This document shows positions 8,316 to 17,175 of a stretch of DNA of 64,000 nt, piece by piece. Made by a program: the position numbers and the translations under genes. The number at the start of each line of letters is the position of its first letter. Within the stretch, counting starts at the first letter, position 1. This DNA is from Bradyrhizobium sp. PSBB068. GTDB lineage: Bacteria; Pseudomonadota; Alphaproteobacteria; Rhizobiales; Xanthobacteraceae. The stretch lies in NCBI GenBank assembly GCA_016839165.1, contig CP069300.1, positions 5,022,001 to 5,086,000 on the forward strand. The letters run 5' to 3'. The notes beneath the pieces are model-generated. The model was not told where the DNA came from and did not search any database. It saw nothing but the letters and a program-made list of their open reading frames with translations.

Positions 8316-8519
8316 GTGCGAACCGCGCTTGGCATTGCGTATTCCGCACTACGGTAAGCCACGGACGCATCAGCGGAAAAGCTGACGCCTTCGACCGGCC
8401 TGCTGCCGTGGCTGGGGTTCGTTCACGTTTTCGTATTGACCCGTTTTGGTTTCAGGCCGATGGTTCCGTCCGCAACGTCAGGAATAGGCGTGCAGAGCAA
8501 GGTTCATTGGGAGGATATG

Positions 8520-10184
8520 ATGAGACGCATTGCGCTGGCCGCAAGCCTCGTAATTCTTGCATCCTATGGTGCAAGCGCTCAAACCAACGAGCAGTTGGTC
8601 AAGGGTGCGACTGATACATCGAACGTTCTCAATTACGGAATGGGTTACAATCTTCAGCGCTTCTCGACGCTGAACCAGATCAACAAGGACACCGTCAAGA
8701 ATCTGGTGCCGGTCTGGAACTACAGTTTGAACGACGACCGCAGCGAGGAATCGCAGCCACTCGTCTACCAGGGCGTCCTTTACGTCACCACGCACAACGC
8801 CACGATCGCGATCGACGCCAAGACCGGCAAGCAGATCTGGAAGACCAAGGTCGAATATCCCGCCGAGACGCCGCGCATCGTCTGCTGCGGCATCATCAAT
8901 CGCGGCGCCGCTCTCTATGACGGCAAGCTGTTCCGCACCACCCTCGACGCCAATGTGATCGCGCTCGATGCCAAGACCGGCAAGGAGCTGTGGCGCGAGA
9001 AGGCTGCGGACATCAAGGAAGGCTACTCGATGACGGTGGCGCCGCTGGTCGCCGACGGCGTCGTGATCACCGGCATCTCGGGCGCCGAGTTCGGTACCCG
9101 CGGTTTCATCGACGGCTGGGATCCCGCGACCGGCAAGAAGCTCTGGCGCACCTACACGATCCCGACACCGGACGAGCCCGGCGGCGACACCTGGAAGGGC
9201 GATACCTGGAAGCTCGGCGGCGGTTCGACCTGGATCACCGGCTCCTACGACGCCGAACTGAACACGGTGTATTGGGGCATCGGCAATCCCGGACCATTCA
9301 ATGCCGCCGTGCGCCCCGGCGACAATCTCTACACCTGCTCGGTGCTCGCGCTCGATCCGAAGACCGGCAAGATCAAGTGGCACTACCAGTTCTCGCCGAA
9401 CAACCCGTTCGACTACGACTCGGTGGCCGAGATGGTGCTCGCCGACATGAACGTCGAGGGCAAGCCGACCAAGGTGCTGATGGATGCCAACCGCAACGGC
9501 TTCTTCTACGTGCTCGACCGCACCAACGGGAAGCTGCTGGCGGCCAATCCCTATGTGAACGTCAACTGGGCGACCGGCGTCGACATGAAGACCGGCCGCC
9601 CGATCGAGACCGACATCGTCAAGGACGCGCGTGACGGCAAGAAGGTCACGGTCTATCCGTCGATCCTCGGCGGCAAGAACTGGGAGCCGATGTCGTTCAA
9701 TCCGCAGACCGGCCTCGCCTACGCCAACACGCTCGCTTTCGGCGGCAAGTACAAGTCCGAGCCGGCGACGTTCAAGCAGGGCGAATGGTATGTCGGCATG
9801 GACCTCACCGATCCCTGGGAATGGGGCACCGGACCGCGCGGCCATCTCAAGGCCATCGATCCGATGACCGGCAAGGCGAAGTGGGAAGCGCCGAGCGATA
9901 TTCCGCGCTTCTCGGGCGTGCTCTCCACCGCCGGCGGCGTGGTGTTCTCCGGTCAGTTGACCGGCGAATTCGAGGCGTTCGACGCCGACACCGGCAAGAA
10001 GCTCTGGCAGTTCCAGACCGGCTCGGGCATCGAGGGACAACCAATCACCTGGCAGCAGGACGGCGTGCAGTATGTCGCCGTCAACTCAGGCTATGGCGGC
10101 GTGTATTCGCTGTTCTCGGGCGACGAGCGGTTGGCCAAGGTGCCGCCCGGCGGCTCGCTGTGGGTTTTCGCGGTCAAGAACTGA
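8520..10184 (+). CDS. PQQ-dependent methanol/ethanol-family alcohol dehydrogenase, lanthanide type
   Basis: 554 residues from ATG 8520 (GGGAGG five bases upstream), with signal peptide RRIALAASLVILASYGASA. It is an eight-bladed propeller quinoprotein. Visible active-site features are the vicinal disulfide C122-C123 (RIVCCGII), metal ligands E190 (SGAEFG) and N256 (GIGNPGP), and the catalytic Asp in FDYDSV (D298) followed two residues later by D300. Asp at +2 is the lanthanide-enzyme signature of XoxF, ExaF and PedH; calcium MxaF has Ala there. Residues such as SYDAELNTVYWGIGNPGP look nearer ExaF/PedH than classical XoxF, so no symbol is given. Cytochrome c and a binding protein follow in an apparent operon. 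Confidence 0.93.
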   Translation: MRRIALAASLVILASYGASAQTNEQLVKGATDTSNVLNYGMGYNLQRFSTLNQINKDTVKNLVPVWNYSLNDDRSEESQPLVYQGVLYVTTHNATIAIDAKTGKQIWKTKVEYPAETPRIVCCGIINRGAALYDGKLFRTTLDANVIALDAKTGKELWREKAADIKEGYSMTVAPLVADGVVITGISGAEFGTRGFIDGWDPATGKKLWRTYTIPTPDEPGGDTWKGDTWKLGGGSTWITGSYDAELNTVYWGIGNPGPFNAAVRPGDNLYTCSVLALDPKTGKIKWHYQFSPNNPFDYDSVAEMVLADMNVEGKPTKVLMDANRNGFFYVLDRTNGKLLAANPYVNVNWATGVDMKTGRPIETDIVKDARDGKKVTVYPSILGGKNWEPMSFNPQTGLAYANTLAFGGKYKSEPATFKQGEWYVGMDLTDPWEWGTGPRGHLKAIDPMTGKAKWEAPSDIPRFSGVLSTAGGVVFSGQLTGEFEAFDADTGKKLWQFQTGSGIEGQPITWQQDGVQYVAVNSGYGGVYSLFSGDERLAKVPPGGSLWVFAVKN

Positions 10185-10197
10185 GCGCGGAGCACAC

Positions 10198-10548
10198 GTG
10201 ACTGAAAGAGTACCCCTGTTGACGGCGGCGATCTTCGCCGCCGTCGCGGCAGCCTTGATCACCTTGATCCCGGCGGCCGCACAGCAAGCCAGTGCAATCG
10301 ACCTCGAAGGTCAGTCCGACCAGGGCAAGGTCACCTACGCCAAGAACTGCTCGCATTGCCATGGGCCCAACATGGTCAACTCCGGTACGATCACGCCGGA
10401 CCTGCGCGCGTTCGCCGGCGACAAGACTCGCTTCGTGACCACCGTGAAGCAAGGCAAGAACGGCAAGATGCCGCCCTGGGCCGATATCCTGAGCGAACAG
10501 GAGATCGCCGACGTTTGGGCCTTCCTGCTGAGCCGGAGGCCCCAATGA
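10198..10548 (+). CDS. c-type cytochrome, electron acceptor of the PQQ dehydrogenase
   Basis: 116 residues from GTG 10198 (GGAG six bases upstream), 13 bp behind the dehydrogenase. A signal or anchor segment (LLTAAIFAAVAAALITLI) precedes a single haem site CSHCH (C51, C54, H55); M91 in GKMPPW is the likely sixth ligand. The position matches XoxG-type cytochromes, which take electrons from the reduced PQQ. Its stop overlaps the next start (ATGA). Confidence 0.9.
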   Translation: MTERVPLLTAAIFAAVAAALITLIPAAAQQASAIDLEGQSDQGKVTYAKNCSHCHGPNMVNSGTITPDLRAFAGDKTRFVTTVKQGKNGKMPPWADILSEQEIADVWAFLLSRRPQ

Positions 10549-11471
10549 AGGCCCTCCTGGCGACTGCCGCGACCGCGCTGCTTCTCGGCATGACGGCGGC
10601 AACGCATGCCGGCAACGAACCGCTCAGAGTATGCCTCGACGAGGACCTGCCACCCTTGTCGGCGCATCATCGCGGCAAGCCGGATGCCGGCTTCGACGTC
10701 GCGCTCGCGCAAGCGATTGCCGAGCGGCTCGGACGTCCGCTCAATATCCAATGGTTCGAGAGCAAGCTCGACGAGGATTCCAGTCCGGCGCTGGAAGCTA
10801 ATGCCTTGCTCTCGGACGGGCGCTGCTCGCTGGTCGGCGGCTATGCCCTCACGACGGATTCGCTGAAGGCGCCCGGCGTCACGACGGCCAAGCTGCCGGA
10901 CTTTGACGGCGCCACCCGCGACGATCGCCGCCGCCGGATCCCGATCGGGGTGCTGGTGCCGAGCCAGCCCTATATCTATTCGCCGATGACCGTCGTGCTC
11001 GGTCCCAAGGCCAAAGACCGCAAGATCACCGATATCGGCGATCTCGCCGGCCTTCGCCTGACGATCGAAAGCGGCACGCTGGGCGATGCCGTCCTGATGA
11101 ACTTCGACAAGGGAAGGCTGATCGACGACATCACCCACCTCGTTCCCGGCCGCAGCGACCTGCTCGGAGAGCTCGAGCGCGGCGAATTCGACGCCACGTT
11201 GCTCGACCTCCGCCGGTTCGACGCCTACCGCGCGAGCCGTCCGGATACCAAGATCACAGCGTCGGGCTATTATTATCCGATCGGCGCCAACCGCGGTTAC
11301 GTCGCACTCGAGACCGACAAGGCGCTGCTGGACGCCGTCAACAAGGTGCTCGCCGATCTGCAAGCCAAAGGCACCATCGCCGAGCTCGGCAGAACCGCCG
11401 GCCTCACCTGGCTCGCCCCGCGCGAGCCGATCATCCTCGGCGATGTCTGGCTCAAGATCCTGAACCGCTGA
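10545..11471 (+). CDS. XoxJ/MoxJ-like periplasmic binding protein
   Basis: 308 residues, translationally coupled to the cytochrome (ATGA overlap at 10545). A signal peptide (ALLATAATALLLGMTAATHA) is followed by a type 3 solute-binding fold: EPLRVCLDEDLPPLSAHH, GFDVALAQAIAERLG, then LAGLRLTIESGTLGDAV. In other methylotrophs the gene after xoxF and xoxG is XoxJ, proposed to assist dehydrogenase activation. The order dehydrogenase-cytochrome-binding protein is the same here. Confidence 0.88.
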   Translation: MKALLATAATALLLGMTAATHAGNEPLRVCLDEDLPPLSAHHRGKPDAGFDVALAQAIAERLGRPLNIQWFESKLDEDSSPALEANALLSDGRCSLVGGYALTTDSLKAPGVTTAKLPDFDGATRDDRRRRIPIGVLVPSQPYIYSPMTVVLGPKAKDRKITDIGDLAGLRLTIESGTLGDAVLMNFDKGRLIDDITHLVPGRSDLLGELERGEFDATLLDLRRFDAYRASRPDTKITASGYYYPIGANRGYVALETDKALLDAVNKVLADLQAKGTIAELGRTAGLTWLAPREPIILGDVWLKILNR

Positions 11472-11489
11472 GCCGCTCGCGGCGGCCCG

Positions 11490-12398
11490 CTATTTCAGAT
11501 AGTTGGCCAGGTTCATGCTCTGGATCTTGGCGATCGCCGAATAGGACGCCGTCAGTTGCGCCTGATAGGTCGACAACTGCGCCGTCACCGCAGCGACGTC
11601 GACGCTGGTGAGGTTGGTCGACAGGGTTTTCGCGAAATTCTGGTAATCGCTCTGGCTGGTGCTGGCGGTCTCGATCTGCGACGCGGCCGTCGAAAGCTTT
11701 GCCTGCACCGTGGATGTCGCATCCAGCGCATTGCTGGCAAGGTCGAGCGCCTGCGAGATATTGCTCGACGTCAACGTCGTGCTGTTGCCGACGTATTTCA
11801 ACAACCGCATGACCTGCTCGAAGGCCGGATTGTCGGCGGTGACGCCGTAGGAAACGGACTGACTGTCCGAAACCCGCACCGAGGCGATCTCGCTGTCGCC
11901 CTTGTAGTAGCTGGTGTCAGACGTCGTCAACGATCCGGTGCCGGTGTCATAGCTCGACAGATCAACGGGCGCGGTGTCGGTGCGGGCGCCGCTGAAGACA
12001 TACTCACCGTCATACTGGGTGTTGAGCAGGCCCTGCATCTGCGATATCGCCTGCTGGGCATAGTTGATCACCGACGCCGTCGCCGTGCTGCTGCCGGTGG
12101 TCGCCGCGCTGAGTTGGGTGCGAAGCTGTGTAATGATATCGGTCACCGAGCCGACCGCCGAATACATCGCCTGCACCTTGTTGTCGGCGAGATTGCTGGC
12201 ATCGATATAGGTCTGGGCACGCGTCACCGACACCTGCAGATTGATCACGCGCCCGGCGTTGGAGCCGTAGCCGCCGAAGTCCTCGGATTGCAGTCCGGAG
12301 GACTCCTGCACCTGTTCATTGGCCATTGCGGCCTGTAGGCGCAGCGCACCGGTGACCATCTGATCCGACAGCGCAAAGGTAGCAACACGCATCATCAT
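11490..12398 (-). CDS. flgL: Flagellar hook-associated protein 3 (hook-filament junction)
   Basis: 302 residues with flagellin-like N- and C-terminal coils (RVATFALSDQMVTGALRLQ; SYSAIAKIQSMNLANYLK). FlgL sits between FlgK and the filament. Three consecutive Met codons at 12398, 12395 and 12392 are possible starts; 12398 is used. It is the last gene of the minus-strand flagellar cluster, 10 bases after the flgK stop, and converges on the dehydrogenase operon. Confidence 0.93.
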   Translation of the reverse strand: MMMRVATFALSDQMVTGALRLQAAMANEQVQESSGLQSEDFGGYGSNAGRVINLQVSVTRAQTYIDASNLADNKVQAMYSAVGSVTDIITQLRTQLSAATTGSSTATASVINYAQQAISQMQGLLNTQYDGEYVFSGARTDTAPVDLSSYDTGTGSLTTSDTSYYKGDSEIASVRVSDSQSVSYGVTADNPAFEQVMRLLKYVGNSTTLTSSNISQALDLASNALDATSTVQAKLSTAASQIETASTSQSDYQNFAKTLSTNLTSVDVAAVTAQLSTYQAQLTASYSAIAKIQSMNLANYLK

Positions 12399-12408
12399 GA
12401 CGATGGCC

Positions 12409-14187
12409 TCACGCTGTGGTCATCGCGGTCATCAACGCCGAGAACATGGCGTTAATGGACGTGATGATCTGGGACGCGGCAGCGTATTTGTTCTGCAATG
12501 CACTCAGGTTCGCGCTTTCCTGGTCGATGTTGACGCCGGATTGCGACGACATCGAGCTCGCATAAGTCGACTGCGCGGTCTGCTTGGCGGTGTAGGTCGA
12601 CGACGCCTGAGCGGCCTTGCCAGCGACGTTGGCAACGATCGCTGCCGCGTAGTCGGTGAAGGAGCCGGTGGTGGCGCCGAGCCCGCCCGCCATGGCGAAA
12701 TTGGTCGACCCCGTCAGCGCGCTCGAGAGTGCATTCACGACGGTCGCCGAGCCCGCCGACAGCACCGAGCTTCCAACCGCCAGGGTTGACGACGCGTCGA
12801 GCGTCGACGTCGGCAGCGCCGCCGTGCCGTTGAGGATATCGCTACGTACCGCAATATTCGAAGCGCTGGTGCCGGTGATCAGGTCGTTGAGCCCGAAGTA
12901 ATCCGAGAATCCCTCCGCCGAGCTGCCGACCGAGCTCGTCATCTCGTTGATGGCAATGCCGTTGCCCGATCCAGAGGCAGAGATCGTCAGGTGTCCGTTG
13001 GCATCGACCGACGCGGACACGCCCGAGATTCCGTTGATCGCTGTGGCGAGCGCGCCGACTGTCGTATAGGACGCCAGATTGAGGTCCTGGTAGGAGACGA
13101 GGTTGCCGCTCTTGTCCGCGACCGCGATCCGCACCGTGCCGGTCGCCGAGAGCGGCGTCGCGTTGCTCACGGTGGCAGTTCCGGTCAGGCTGGCCGGGGG
13201 CGGCACCGATGTGCCCTGGTTCGATACCGCGTTGACGCTGGCGGTCAGCTGCTGGGCGAGCTCGTCGAGCTGCGACTGCGCGGCCGGCAGCGTCTGATCA
13301 CGCAGGTTGACCAACGCGCTGACCTTGCCGGAGGAGATCTGCGAAGTGATGTCGACCCCGTTGACGGTGATGCCACTGAAGCCGCTCGTCGGCGAGCCCG
13401 CGACATACGTCGTCGATGCCGTCACATTGGACGTCGGGGTGAAGCTTAGGGGATGGGCCGTGCTGTCGACCAGCGCCTGCCCCGAGCCGGTATAGATCTG
13501 CAGATCGCCGCTCGATGTGGTGAAATAGCTCACATTCATTTGCGACGCGAGGTCCTGCAGCGCACTGTTGCGCTGGTCCTCGAGGTCGGCAGTGGGCTGG
13601 CCCGCGGCCGCCTCCTGCTTGATCTGCTTGTTGAGGTCGGAGATCTGCTGCAGATCGGAATTGATGTCGCTGACCGACGAGGCGATGTCCTGGTCGGCAT
13701 TGGCACGCAGCTTCTGGATACCCGTCGAGGTCTGCTGCAGCTGCGTCGTCACCGCGCTGAGCGCGCTGACGGCGTTCGACTGCAGCGACGCGCTGCTCGG
13801 CGTGCTCGCCAGCGACGACAGCGCCGATTCGAATGCTGCGAGCGTGTTGGCGAGCGAGGTGCCCGTCGTCGAACTGCCTCCACTCGACGTGCTGCCGTAG
13901 AGCTGCTGCAGCTCGGTCAGATAGCTGTTGTTGGTGTTGGCGGCACCGAGATCGGAATCGGCTCCGACCAGCGACTTCAAGAGCAGCTTGTCGACCGCGC
14001 TGCTGATCCCGGTGATCGTGACACCGGTGCCGACGCCTGCAGTGACGTTGCTGCTCTGGTTGGCGGTCTTCTCGGTATAGCCCTTGGTGTCGGCATTGGA
14101 GATATTCGCCGAGGCGATGCTGATCTGCACCTGCGTGGCGGACAGCCCGCTGAATGCGATGCTTCGTGCAATATCGAGCGACGACAC
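12409..14187 (-). CDS. flgK: Flagellar hook-associated protein 1
   Basis: 592 residues. The N-terminus (MSSLDIARSIAFSGLSATQV, then NISNADTKGYTEKTA) carries the conserved axial-protein motif for D0/D1, and the C-terminus has the matching coil (GVNIDQESANLSALQNKYAA, ending in ALMTAMTTA). FlgK forms the first junction ring between hook and filament. It is followed closely by flgL and preceded 27 bp upstream by the FlgN-like gene, a sensible chaperone-client arrangement. Confidence 0.95.
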   Translation of the reverse strand: MSSLDIARSIAFSGLSATQVQISIASANISNADTKGYTEKTANQSSNVTAGVGTGVTITGISSAVDKLLLKSLVGADSDLGAANTNNSYLTELQQLYGSTSSGGSSTTGTSLANTLAAFESALSSLASTPSSASLQSNAVSALSAVTTQLQQTSTGIQKLRANADQDIASSVSDINSDLQQISDLNKQIKQEAAAGQPTADLEDQRNSALQDLASQMNVSYFTTSSGDLQIYTGSGQALVDSTAHPLSFTPTSNVTASTTYVAGSPTSGFSGITVNGVDITSQISSGKVSALVNLRDQTLPAAQSQLDELAQQLTASVNAVSNQGTSVPPPASLTGTATVSNATPLSATGTVRIAVADKSGNLVSYQDLNLASYTTVGALATAINGISGVSASVDANGHLTISASGSGNGIAINEMTSSVGSSAEGFSDYFGLNDLITGTSASNIAVRSDILNGTAALPTSTLDASSTLAVGSSVLSAGSATVVNALSSALTGSTNFAMAGGLGATTGSFTDYAAAIVANVAGKAAQASSTYTAKQTAQSTYASSMSSQSGVNIDQESANLSALQNKYAAASQIITSINAMFSALMTAMTTA

Positions 14188-14214
14188 GACCCACTCCCTC
14201 CGGCGCCGGCCCGA

Positions 14215-14670
14215 TCAGGCCCGCACGTTGGTGCCATAGGACATCGCGGACGTGACGCGACGGCCGCCGGCGCCGTAGGGCGATACGTTGGCGATCTGCT
14301 CGCGGATCGCCTGCATGATCGCCTCGATCCTGCGGTTGCTGGCATCGATCGCCGCGCGCAGCCGCATCACATTCTCGTCCATCGCGACCCGGAGCTTCAG
14401 GATCCGATCCAGCAGCTGCTCCCGCAGCACGCGATCCTGGACGTTGAGGTTTGCGGCCTTGCCGACGGCTTCCGCCACGCACTGCTCGAACAAGGAGGCA
14501 AGCCGGTTCTTCTCGTCGACCTGCTTCAGCCGCGAGGCCGGTAGCCCCTTGGCGAGCTCGACATTCTCCTCGTTCACGATCGCGATCAGATTGTCGATCA
14601 GCGTGATCAACGACCTGGCGCGCTCGTCATTGCCCGCGGGATTGATCTTGATGTTGCGTTCCGGTGTCAT
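14215..14670 (-). CDS. Putative FlgN-like flagellar chaperone
   Basis: 151 residues from ATG 14670 (GGGAGC upstream), predicted almost entirely helical (SLITLIDNLIAIVNEENVEL; EQCVAEAVGKAANLNVQD; LRVAMDENVMRLRAAIDA). Its size, helical content and place just before flgK match FlgN-type chaperones for FlgK/FlgL. The assignment is from context and shape, not a clear motif. The C-terminal part is rich in Gly and Ser (YGAGGRRVTSAMSYGTN). Confidence 0.6.
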   Translation of the reverse strand: MTPERNIKINPAGNDERARSLITLIDNLIAIVNEENVELAKGLPASRLKQVDEKNRLASLFEQCVAEAVGKAANLNVQDRVLREQLLDRILKLRVAMDENVMRLRAAIDASNRRIEAIMQAIREQIANVSPYGAGGRRVTSAMSYGTNVRA

Positions 14671-14689
14671 GTCATCGCTCCCGTTCAAG

Positions 14690-14947
14690 CTAGTGTCCGC
14701 GACGCAGGGCGCGAACCGATTGTGCGCTGCGCCCATATGCGGTGATGGCCGTTACCCGGGCCGAAGCCCGGTTGAATTCCTGGTCGAGCCGTACGCATTC
14801 GCGCATCAGCAGATCGCGTAAGGTTCCGATATCGTCGAGCAGCGCAATGAGCTGCGCCCGATCGCCGGCCCTGACGCTGGCGGCTCGCGCGGTCAGGCGC
14901 CGCAGCTTTCGCAACAGGGCATCTTCGCGGCTTGCGTTTGCCATCAT
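14690..14947 (-). CDS. Small helical protein in the flagellar operon, unknown function
   Basis: 85 residues (84 if the second Met at 14944 is used). The start overlaps the flgE stop (ATGATG), so it is translationally coupled. Sequence is charged and helical (DALLRKLRRLTARAASVRAG, then QLIALLDDIGTLRDLLMREC), consistent with a small adaptor or export chaperone. Its C-terminus (SARVTAITAYGRSAQSV) resembles that of the FlgN-like neighbour (RRVTSAMSYGTN), hinting that the two are related. No known family recognised. Confidence 0.65.
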   Translation of the reverse strand: MMANASREDALLRKLRRLTARAASVRAGDRAQLIALLDDIGTLRDLLMRECVRLDQEFNRASARVTAITAYGRSAQSVRALRRGH

Positions 14948-16251
14948 CGCGACACCGCCGAGATCAGCGTATCGAACATCTTGTTGACGGTGGTGATCAC
15001 CTGCGACGCAGCCGAATAGGCCTGCTGGGCCGAGATCATGTTGGAGAACTGGCCGCTGGTATCGGTGGTGCTCGATTCCAGCTCGCTGCCGTAGATCGTG
15101 CCCGCACCGTTGTTGCCCGAGGTCTGTAGCGTGGCGTTGCCGGAGGCCGCCGTCGCCGAGTACATGCCGTCGCTTGCCGCGGTCAAACCGTTGGGGTCGC
15201 TGAAGGTCGCGACCGCGATCTTGTAGATCGCGATGGTCTGCCCGTTGGAGTAGGTGGCGTCGACCACGCCGCCCTTGCCGATCGCGATGCTGCTCAGCTT
15301 GCCGTAAGGCAGGCCGTCCGAGTTGATGCTGGTAAGATTGATCGCGGGTGTCGTTTGCCCCGACGAGTATTGCGTCAATCCGTCGGTCTTGCCGGCCGTG
15401 CCGAAATCGAGCGCAATGGCGCTGGTGCCGGAACTGTCGGCCGCGCCATCGGTCCAGCCGGTTATGCTGATGCTCGGATTGGCCGGCGTCGTCGAGGCCA
15501 GCGACCCGTCGGGGTTGAAGGTGATCGATACAGTATCGGTGATCGGAGCGGCTGTGGTCTTGGTGGGGTCCGACGCCAGTTTCGGCTGGCCAAACGAGGC
15601 CGTCCAAGTGTTGGTGCCGGTCTTCGCCCAGGTGACCTCGACCGAACTCGCGGTTCCCAGCGAATCGTAGACCGTCATCGAGCTGGTGAACGCGGGAGCG
15701 GCGGCGGTGGGGGGTGTTGCCGTAACTGCCGCATCAGACGGCAGGTTCAAGGCAAATGTCGTCTTTGTGGTGGCGCTGCCACTGGTGGCGACCGCTTGCG
15801 TGTTGATCGGCGCCAGGCTGGAGGCGGAGGCATTACCGATGATGTTGCCTTGAGCGTCGGTGCGCCACCCCTCGAGGTAATTGCCGTTGTTGACGAGATA
15901 TCCCGAGTTGTCCGTCGTGAACGCGCCGTTGCGGGTGTAGGAGGTGGTGCCGCCGGTCGTCGCATTGGTGGTGACGAAGAAGCCGCTGCCCTGGATCGCG
16001 ACGTCGGTGGCGTTGGTGGTCGCGGCGAGCAATCCCTGCTGGGTGATGTTGGCGCGGCCGGATACATTGACGCCGCCGGATGTGTATGAGGTGGCGCTGC
16101 TCGACGCCGTCACCAGATCGTTGAACATCGCCGACGTGGTCTTGTAGCCCGTGGTGTCGGCGTTCGAAATATTATCGGAAATCATTGCCAGCGACTGGCT
16201 CTGCGCGTTGAGCGCCGAGATCGCCGAGGAAAGTGCACCAGTGAGACTCAT
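14944..16251 (-). CDS. flgE: Flagellar hook protein
   Basis: 435 residues. The N-terminal axial motif is MSLTGALSSAISALNAQSQS with NISNADTTGYKTTSA; the C-terminus is YSAASQVITTVNKMFDTLIS. A Ser/Thr/Gly-rich middle is normal for hook proteins. GGAG stands upstream of the ATG. It lies 19 bp behind flgD, the cap needed for hook assembly, which fits an early-to-middle flagellar operon flgD-flgE. Confidence 0.95.
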   Translation of the reverse strand: MSLTGALSSAISALNAQSQSLAMISDNISNADTTGYKTTSAMFNDLVTASSSATSYTSGGVNVSGRANITQQGLLAATTNATDVAIQGSGFFVTTNATTGGTTSYTRNGAFTTDNSGYLVNNGNYLEGWRTDAQGNIIGNASASSLAPINTQAVATSGSATTKTTFALNLPSDAAVTATPPTAAAPAFTSSMTVYDSLGTASSVEVTWAKTGTNTWTASFGQPKLASDPTKTTAAPITDTVSITFNPDGSLASTTPANPSISITGWTDGAADSSGTSAIALDFGTAGKTDGLTQYSSGQTTPAINLTSINSDGLPYGKLSSIAIGKGGVVDATYSNGQTIAIYKIAVATFSDPNGLTAASDGMYSATAASGNATLQTSGNNGAGTIYGSELESSTTDTSGQFSNMISAQQAYSAASQVITTVNKMFDTLISAVSR

Positions 16252-16270
16252 GATAATACTCCGGAAGCAA

Positions 16271-16939
16271 TCAGGACGTGACGCCGATGATGTTGGCGGC
16301 GCTGACCGGGACGCCGTTCACGAGCAACGAGGGCGTCGAGCCGGAGGCATCGATCCCGGTCACCGTTCCAGTCATCGTGGTGTAGCTGAGCAGCGAGTTC
16401 CCGGCCGCGTCGGTCGCGTTCACCTGGATCGTGTACTGGCCGCCATTGCTGAGCTGGGTGCCGCTCGTGGTCTGACCATTCCAGGCGAAGGTGTTGGAGC
16501 CGGCATTTCCGGTCCCCTTGCCGCTCCACACCGTATTGCCGGAGGAATCCTGGATCTTGATCGCGACGTTGGAAGCGGCCGAGGTGAGCGAGTAGCCGAA
16601 GGTCGCCGAGCCGTTGGTGAGCTCCGCCGTGTTCGTCTTCGCCTCGACGGTGTGGCCGATGTAGTTGACCGAGTTGAGCGTCACGAGGCTCGAGAACGAG
16701 TTCGCGAGCGACGTCATGCTGGCGTTGGTCGACTGCTGTTCGGTGAAGTTGGCGTAGGAGGTGAGCTGGTTGATGAAGTCGGTCGTGCTGGTGGCGTTCA
16801 GCGGATCCTGGTTCTGCAGCTCGCTGACGAGCAGGTTGAGGAAATCGGTCGAGCTCATCCCCATCGACGCGCTCGTCGACGAACTCGACGAGCCCGAGGC
16901 GGCGGAGGTTGCAGCAGAGGTTGCCGAGGAAACGGTCAT
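16271..16939 (-). CDS. flgD: Flagellar hook assembly (capping) protein
   Basis: 222 residues with the FlgD signature STDFLNLLVSELQNQDPLNA near residue 29 and FINQLTSYANFTEQQ. It caps the growing hook and is later discarded. The N-terminal octapeptide MTVSSATS is identical to that of FliD in the same cluster, possibly a shared type III export signal. GAAGAGAG precedes the ATG. About 235 bp of upstream sequence separates it from the next gene. Confidence 0.95.
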   Translation of the reverse strand: MTVSSATSAATSAASGSSSSSTSASMGMSSTDFLNLLVSELQNQDPLNATSTTDFINQLTSYANFTEQQSTNASMTSLANSFSSLVTLNSVNYIGHTVEAKTNTAELTNGSATFGYSLTSAASNVAIKIQDSSGNTVWSGKGTGNAGSNTFAWNGQTTSGTQLSNGGQYTIQVNATDAAGNSLLSYTTMTGTVTGIDASGSTPSLLVNGVPVSAANIIGVTS

Positions 16940-17175
16940 GACAAGGCTCTCTTCGCCGCTGGCTAAGGCGACGGAACGCGTTGAAACATTGGGATCGTGA
17001 AGTCGTTCGCAGATAAAACGGATGACGCGCCGAATTCAGGCGCGGATTCATCCGTGCGGAATCACTTGATTAATCGGCAGAATCTGCCGATCGGCCGCGG
17101 TCCCGAGGCGTCCAAATGCATGCAGGCCAACGCGCCACGCGAAGGCGCGGCGTGCCGCAAAGGCGATGCGGAAGC

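Noticed and set aside
8478..10040. Long open frame on the minus strand (about 520 codons) across the dehydrogenase gene
   Set aside because: Translation is low-complexity and without family resemblance; the plus strand encodes a clear quinoprotein with all active-site residues. High GC leaves the antisense frame open.
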